The translations under genes were made by a program, and so were the position numbers. A stretch of 28,073 nucleotides of DNA from Methanobacteriota archaeon (GTDB taxonomy: Archaea > Halobacteriota > Methanosarcinia > Methanosarcinales > Methanosarcinaceae): contig JAEWQJ010000012.1 in the NCBI GenBank assembly GCA_023399215.1, forward strand, positions 1-28,073, read 5' to 3'. The stretch's first letter is position 1. The number at the start of each line of letters is the position of its first letter. This document shows, one piece after another, positions 24,310 to 28,073 of this stretch. Under the pieces are notes generated by a model that worked only from the letters and a program-made list of their open reading frames with translations, did not search any database and had not been told where the DNA came from.

Positions 24310-24704
24310 ATTGTAAGGTTGAGGCGGGTCAGAATGGAATTTAGGGAAAAATTAAACAGCTCTTCACTGTTTTGTATGAATTGAAAATAATTGCTTAGTT
24401 AGAAGGTATTCAGACCAAATAGGAAAATATCAAGCTTGAATGTGATTTCCAGCAACAACTGTTTATATATTTGATATATGCGACATCAACATTTTGGAAC
24501 TAAATGTAAGTTACTCACTCGAAACAGCGAAGAATCGATTTTATTCTGAACAACGGTTATAAAAATCTTTGGTTGAATGCAGTTTGACTGGAAACGAAAG
24601 TGTTTTTCCTGTTGGTTTGGGCATCTATCTTAAAGATTGGAGATATATATTATCTAAATGTTTTATTATTTTTCTAAACTACTTTACTTTATATGAACGA
24701 AATG
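24310..24704. other. Spacer with an orphan promoter-like site
   Basis: About 400 bases with no gene. The sequence GTTTATATAT at 24461-24470 is a near-ideal archaeal TATA box, but the next 250 bases contain only very short frames (for example 18 codons from 24578). Either it drives a small RNA or the long-leader message of the decayed gene at 24788, or it is chance in AT-rich DNA. Confidence 0.35.
24461..24470 (+). promoter_or_regulatory. Orphan TATA box
   Basis: GTTTATATAT matches the methanogen box A consensus (TTTATATA). The predicted start is near 24490-24495. No recognised gene follows within 250 bases. Confidence 0.35.
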
Positions 24705-24714
24705 TATTTATATT
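24705..24714 (+). promoter_or_regulatory. Candidate TATA box for the decayed gene
   Basis: TATTTATATT lies about 78 bases before ATG 24788; the predicted start near 24736 leaves a 50-base leader ending in the ribosome binding site AAAAGGAG (24772-24779). Confidence 0.45.
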
Positions 24715-24787
24715 ATAACACGGTAATCTACTTCCGTAGTTCGAGTGTCAAATGATGGACTACAACCAAACAAAAGGAGTTTCAGAA

Positions 24788-25175
24788 ATGAAAGACGCAA
24801 CCCAGGAGACTTCTCTCAAACCCGTTTTGCATGGGTTTTTGCTAAGCAACGGCATGTTTATTACTCCAGCGGAAATGGAAATTATGGAAAGCCTCGGGGT
24901 TGTCCGATCAAGATAAATCTGAATTCCATAAATAAACCGGAAAAAGACACGTGGTTGAACAGGACAAAAAATTTTTCGGATACAATCTGTAATAATACCT
25001 TAAAAAGTTTTGATTCCTTAATTAACCCTATAAAAGTCTCGATCTGTTAGATAATGCAAAAATTAAAAAACCTCCAGAAGAACAACCTTTAAAAATCAAA
25101 AAAACGACTCCCATATGTCAGCAAACCCTCCAGTCCCTGTACGAATCTATAAAAAGCCGGAGAAGTTCTAACTAA
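24788..25175 (+). pseudogene. Decayed protein-coding gene (or 42-codon small ORF plus remnant)
   Basis: ATG 24788 follows AAAAGGAG by eight bases and opens a 42-codon frame to TAA 24914-24916, with protein-like sequence (core LHGFLLSNGMFITPAEMEIM). Just before that stop a different frame continues sensibly (LSDQDKSEFHK, from 24900), and a third stretch, open from 25026 to TAA 25173-25175, encodes a Lys/Pro/Glu-rich segment (core AKIKKPPEEQPLKIKK) that looks like a protein linker. No single frame joins them; the 101-codon frame at 24745-25050 runs through the ribosome binding site and reads poorly. I read this as a frameshifted remnant with its start signals still intact. The FLLSNGMFITP pattern is faintly like the N-terminal helices of PolD small subunits, but that is a guess. 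The alternative is a genuine 42-residue protein. Confidence 0.35.
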
Positions 25176-25316
25176 TATTGATTTCTTCCATAAGCTAATT
25201 TACTCAAAAAACGTGGACGCTTAGTCAACGAGACCATAAAAACAGATTGAATAATTTACTGATATATCCGATTTGCCTGTTCTCTTCTGTCTTTTCCTGT
25301 TGAAGTTTCCCACTGT

Positions 25317-25426
25317 TTCTTTCTAGCAATCTCTCTTAGCAATTTTTCTTTAGCAATCCTTATTTCGCAATCTTCTTTAACAGTCCTTCTTTAATAGTCC
25401 TTCTTTAACAGTCCTTCTTTCGCAAT
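25317..25426. repeat. Degenerate tandem repeat, eight units of 13-14 bases
   Basis: Units of (C)CTTCTTT(A/C)(A/G)CA(A/G)T run from 25317 to 25426, in two flavours: ...AGCAAT/CGCAAT at 25317-25371 and the last unit, and ...AACAGT/AATAGT at 25372-25412. The strand-wise pyrimidine bias is strong. It lies about 190 bases before the nitrilase gene. Confidence 0.85.
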
Positions 25427-25470
25427 GTTTCTGATTAAGGGGAGTCGCATAAATCTGAAGTTTACACGCC

Positions 25471-25480
25471 ATTTATATAC
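25471..25480 (+). promoter_or_regulatory. Candidate TATA box for the nitrilase-family gene
   Basis: ATTTATATAC matches box A well. Transcription would begin near 25500 and leave a leader of about 110 bases. Confidence 0.55.
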
Positions 25481-25536
25481 TTCGCCTGTAAAGCCTTATT
25501 TGCTTTCTTTTCAGGTTTCTTTCAGCCTGCGCTGGA

Positions 25537-25561
25537 ACTCCATCTAACTATGAAATGGAGT
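25537..25561 (+). other. Hairpin in the nitrilase gene leader
   Basis: ACTCCAT (25537-25543) and ATGGAGT (25555-25561) form a perfect 7-bp stem with an 11-base loop, about 50 bases before the start codon. There is no T run after it, so it is a leader structure rather than a terminator. It may be chance. Confidence 0.35.
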
Positions 25562-25613
25562 AACTTTATGAAGTAAAATCGCTTATACTTCGTGCAAGGA
25601 AAGAGTGACAATC

Positions 25614-26414
25614 ATGAAAGCTGCCTGTATCCAGATGAATATCTCCCTTTGCTCAAAAAAGGAAAACCTTGAGTGTGCCCTCTCCCTGGCAGAAGAAGCG
25701 GTTTCGAAAGAAGCTGAATTGCTTGCATTTCCGGAAGTTTTCTCTACTGGTTTCTGTTATGACCGTATAGCTGAGGTAGCTGAAACTGCTTCAGGTCCTA
25801 CCATTGGAGCCTTATGTGATTTTTCAAAGGAACACGAATGTATCCTTGCAGGATCGATGATAGAGCAGAGAGAAGGCTCAGAATTCAGCAGTGAAATAAA
25901 TATTCCTCCTCAGTTCAACCTGGGGTTCTGCATTGAGTCTGGAAAGCTAGCTGGTATCCACCGAAAAACCCAGCTTTACGGTCTTGAGAAAGAATATTTT
26001 GCACTTGGAGAAGATATACATCCTATTCGGCTGAAAAAGTATGGCCTTTCCATGGGGCTTATGGTATGTAATGAAATCCGGTATCCGGAAGTTTCCCGGA
26101 AACTTGCTCTCGAAGGAGCAGATCTTCTGGTTTCGGCTTCTGACATGCCTGATTTTTATATCTATCCCTGGCGTATTATGTCCATTTCTCGATCAATTGA
26201 AAACCAACTGCCACATATCGCCTGTAACAGAGCGGGAAACGATAGGTTCTCAACTTATCCGGGCAGATCTTTTATTGCCGACGGATGGGGCCGTATTCTG
26301 GCAGAAGCCGGAAAGGAAGAGTGTGTTCTAATCGGGGAAATTGATCTCGAAAAGATAAAAGAGATCAGGCAAACTGGTTCCATCATCGAAGATCGGAGGC
26401 CTGAGATTTATTAA
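25614..26414 (+). CDS. Nitrilase-superfamily carbon-nitrogen hydrolase
   Basis: A 266-residue protein from ATG 25614; an in-frame GTG three codons upstream (25605) is the alternative. GAGTGA (25603-25608) precedes the ATG. The catalytic triad of the superfamily is complete: E41 (FPEVFS), K118 (HRKTQLYG) and C152 (MVCNEIRYPE). The length and lack of extra domains fit an omega-amidase or N-carbamoyl-amide hydrolase type enzyme that cleaves a small linear amide in the cytoplasm; the substrate cannot be read from the sequence. The residue after the catalytic Cys is Asn instead of the frequent Tyr/Trp-Asp. Neighbours give no pathway hint: it has its own promoter and converges with gatB. Confidence 0.88.
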   Translation: MKAACIQMNISLCSKKENLECALSLAEEAVSKEAELLAFPEVFSTGFCYDRIAEVAETASGPTIGALCDFSKEHECILAGSMIEQREGSEFSSEINIPPQFNLGFCIESGKLAGIHRKTQLYGLEKEYFALGEDIHPIRLKKYGLSMGLMVCNEIRYPEVSRKLALEGADLLVSASDMPDFYIYPWRIMSISRSIENQLPHIACNRAGNDRFSTYPGRSFIADGWGRILAEAGKEECVLIGEIDLEKIKEIRQTGSIIEDRRPEIY

Positions 26415-26474
26415 TTCAGGATTGAGTTAATACGCATTTAGAAAAGAACCCATTTTAAAGAATATATCGGAATT

Positions 26475-26510
26475 AAGAGTTAGAATAAGAGTTAGAATAA
26501 GAGTTAGAAT
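26475..26510. repeat. Tandem repeat, three exact units of 12 bases
   Basis: AAGAGTTAGAAT occurs three times without mismatch at 26475, 26487 and 26499, in the spacer between the convergent nitrilase and gatB genes, 60 bases after the nitrilase stop. Confidence 0.92.
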
Positions 26511-26570
26511 AATTCCAGGTTATGAAAACAACTGAATACTTTATTCATAAATACAAAACAAGTTAAAATG

Positions 26571-26600
26571 TAATAAAAAGGTGAACCCTGTAGGGTTACC
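26571..26600 (-). terminator. gatB terminator, stem contains the stop codon
   Basis: On the minus strand AACCCT (26597-26592) pairs with AGGGTT (26589-26584) around a two-base centre, with flanking GGT/ACC able to extend the stem, followed by CTTTTTATTA. The TAA stop of gatB (26598-26596) is within the stem. The tight loop means the inner pair probably opens. Confidence 0.6.
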
Positions 26601-28073
26601 CTTTCAGTTCTTTAATTATCAGTTCGCGTGCAGTTTTTGCATCTGCCGTACCTTTTGTCTTTTTCATGACCTGTCCCACAAGGAAGTTCAGGGATTTCTC
26701 CGTGCCTCCAAGATAGTCCTGTACTGCAGCTTCATTTTCGGCGATTGTTTCAGCAATTGCTTTAGTCACCAGGTCGTCTTCGGCTTTGAAAAGTCCCTTT
26801 TCTTCGATAATCTGGGATGGGGTCTTTTCCTCTGCAGCGTCCAGCATAGTTCGAATGACTTCAACGGCAGCCCTGTCACTGATTTTACCTTCGGCAAAAA
26901 GGTTAACCAGTTCTACCATATCTGAAACCTTAATAGAATTCTTTATCCCTGGGTCTTTTGCATGGATAAAACTTATTCTCTCTCCGTCATAAGAGGAGAT
27001 TTCAAGGTCACGGTAATTTAATTCTCCAAGGAAGACATCAGCCGTCCAGGTAGCTGCAATCTTCGGATCAACTCCTTTTGCACAGACATCTTCATAGAAG
27101 TCAGCAAGCATAATCTTTGACGTAAGAGACTTTGCATGCATATCCGTAATTCCGTACTGCTCTATGAAGCGAGCACGTTTTGCGTCCGGAAGTTCAGGTA
27201 GAGTCTCCTTAATTGCAGGAATCCAATCGGTAATGCGCATAGGCATAAGGTCGGGTTCGCGGAAGTAACGATAGTCCTCAGCTTCTTCTTTTGTCCTCAT
27301 TGAGAGCGTTACTCCCCTGCCTTCGTCGTAATGGCGAGTCTCCTGTGAGATTTTTCCTCCACGCCGGATTACATTCTTCTGGCGCATAATCTCATAGAGA
27401 AGAGCCTTTTCTACTCCTTTATGCGAGGAGATGTTCTTAACCTCAACGCGGGTACCCCAGTGGACTGAAACGTTTGCATCCACACGCATTGCTCCTTCAA
27501 GGTTGCCGTCAAAAACATCCAGATACTCAAGGATATTCCTGAACTTATCAAGGAACCTTCTTGCTTCTTTGGGGCTGCGCATATCAGGTTCTGTAACAGT
27601 CTCGATCAGAGGCACGCCTGATCTGTTATAATCGATAAGGACACCTTTCGACTTCTCTATACTTCCGATGTGCACAAGTTTGCCGGGGTCTTCTTCCATG
27701 TGGGCTCTTGTAATCCCTACCACATGTTCTCCGTCTTCTCCTTCAATTACGACTTTTCCATTGCTTACGATTGGGAAATCATACTGCGTAATCTGGAAAC
27801 CTTTGGGAAGATCAGGATAGAAATAGTTCTTCCTGTGGAACTGCGTCTCTTCTGCAATCTCTCCTTCAAGGGCAAGCCCTACTTTAATTGCAGCCTCAAC
27901 TACTTTTTTGTTCAGAACCGGAAGTGTTCCCGGAAGGCCCAGACAGATTGGACAGGTGTGAGTGTTTGGGGCTGCATTGTGATAGTCTGTAGAGCAACCG
28001 CAAAACATCTTGGTCTTAAGTTTATTAAGCTGGATATGGATCTCAAGCCCGATTCTTACTCCGTCAGGATTTT
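26596..28073 (-). CDS. gatB: Aspartyl/glutamyl-tRNA amidotransferase subunit B (5' end outside window)
   Basis: 491 residues are visible, reaching the window edge in frame: the codons before 28008 read PDGVRIGLEIHIQLNKLKTK, the normal GatB N-terminus, so the ATG at 28008 is internal and only a few residues are missing. GatB binds Glu-tRNA(Gln) or Asp-tRNA(Asn) and, with GatA and GatC, amidates it using ammonia from glutamine. Zinc-binding cysteines are in MFCGCS and CPIC. The kinase-like cradle domain fills about residues 1-290, followed by a helical domain and the C-terminal YqeY-like tail (LNFLVGQVMKKTKG). In archaea GatCAB serves Asn-tRNA while GatDE makes Gln-tRNA. gatA/gatC are presumably beyond the window. 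Confidence 0.95.
   Translation of the reverse strand, partial: NPDGVRIGLEIHIQLNKLKTKMFCGCSTDYHNAAPNTHTCPICLGLPGTLPVLNKKVVEAAIKVGLALEGEIAEETQFHRKNYFYPDLPKGFQITQYDFPIVSNGKVVIEGEDGEHVVGITRAHMEEDPGKLVHIGSIEKSKGVLIDYNRSGVPLIETVTEPDMRSPKEARRFLDKFRNILEYLDVFDGNLEGAMRVDANVSVHWGTRVEVKNISSHKGVEKALLYEIMRQKNVIRRGGKISQETRHYDEGRGVTLSMRTKEEAEDYRYFREPDLMPMRITDWIPAIKETLPELPDAKRARFIEQYGITDMHAKSLTSKIMLADFYEDVCAKGVDPKIAATWTADVFLGELNYRDLEISSYDGERISFIHAKDPGIKNSIKVSDMVELVNLFAEGKISDRAAVEVIRTMLDAAEEKTPSQIIEEKGLFKAEDDLVTKAIAETIAENEAAVQDYLGGTEKSLNFLVGQVMKKTKGTADAKTARELIIKELKG

Noticed and set aside
24745..25050. 101-codon frame starting at GTG 24745
   Set aside because: It runs through the ribosome binding site of the ATG 24788 frame, has no site of its own and a poor, Asn/Lys/Arg-rich composition.
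25048..25050. TAG that could be read as pyrrolysine, as Methanosarcina can do
   Set aside because: Reading through adds only 16 codons of low-complexity sequence; there is no sign of a methylamine methyltransferase here.

Overview
The window is chromosomal DNA of a methanogenic archaeon of the genus Methanosarcina or a very close relative. The evidence is a complete mcrBDCGA operon whose McrA residue numbers match those published for M. acetivorans (His271, Arg285, Gly465, Asp470, Cys472), a form III RuBisCO, an archaeal family-D DNA polymerase large subunit, archaeal-type thymidylate synthase, TATA-box promoters, GGTGA/GGAGG ribosome binding sites and long AT-rich intergenic spacers. The species cannot be fixed from the sequence alone.

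Layout. 1-2391: two paralogous DUF1646-type membrane transporters in tandem; the first is cut by the window edge. 2987-9258 (+): form III RuBisCO large subunit, threonylcarbamoyl-AMP synthase (Sua5), a small two-helix membrane protein, and PolD large subunit DP2 without an intein. 9617-10852 (-): Mmp10, the radical SAM/cobalamin enzyme that methylates an arginine of McrA. 11272-16214 (+): mcrB, mcrD, mcrC, mcrG, mcrA, ending in a clear terminator. 16767-17747 (-): a methyltransferase that I identify as McmA, the McrA cysteine methyltransferase. 18033-20198 (-): aroA and thyA. 20681-21544 (-): HtpX protease. 22102-23022 (-): an Mrr-like restriction endonuclease with no methylase partner. 23212-24309 (+): an unrecognised eight-helix membrane protein made of two Cys-rich halves. 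24310-25613: a long spacer with a decayed coding remnant and short tandem repeats. 25614-26414 (+): nitrilase-family hydrolase. 26596 to the end (-): GatB, cut by the window edge.

How the genes work together. The core is a methyl-coenzyme M reductase island. The three MCR subunits (B, G, A) are made from one operon with assembly/activation factors McrD and McrC, and the two genes touching the operon on either side modify McrA after translation. Most other genes are single housekeeping genes (translation fidelity, replication, shikimate pathway, dTMP synthesis, membrane protein quality control) with their own promoters.

I did not find strong evidence for a completely new multi-gene system. 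The best candidates for undescribed biology are the duplicated Cys-rich membrane protein at 23212-24309 (apparently leaderless and divergent from the Mrr gene), the decayed gene near 24788-25175 that keeps a good promoter and ribosome binding site, the long stem between polC and mmp10 that hides a perfect Shine-Dalgarno sequence, and four unrelated short tandem arrays in spacers, two of which overlap stop codons.
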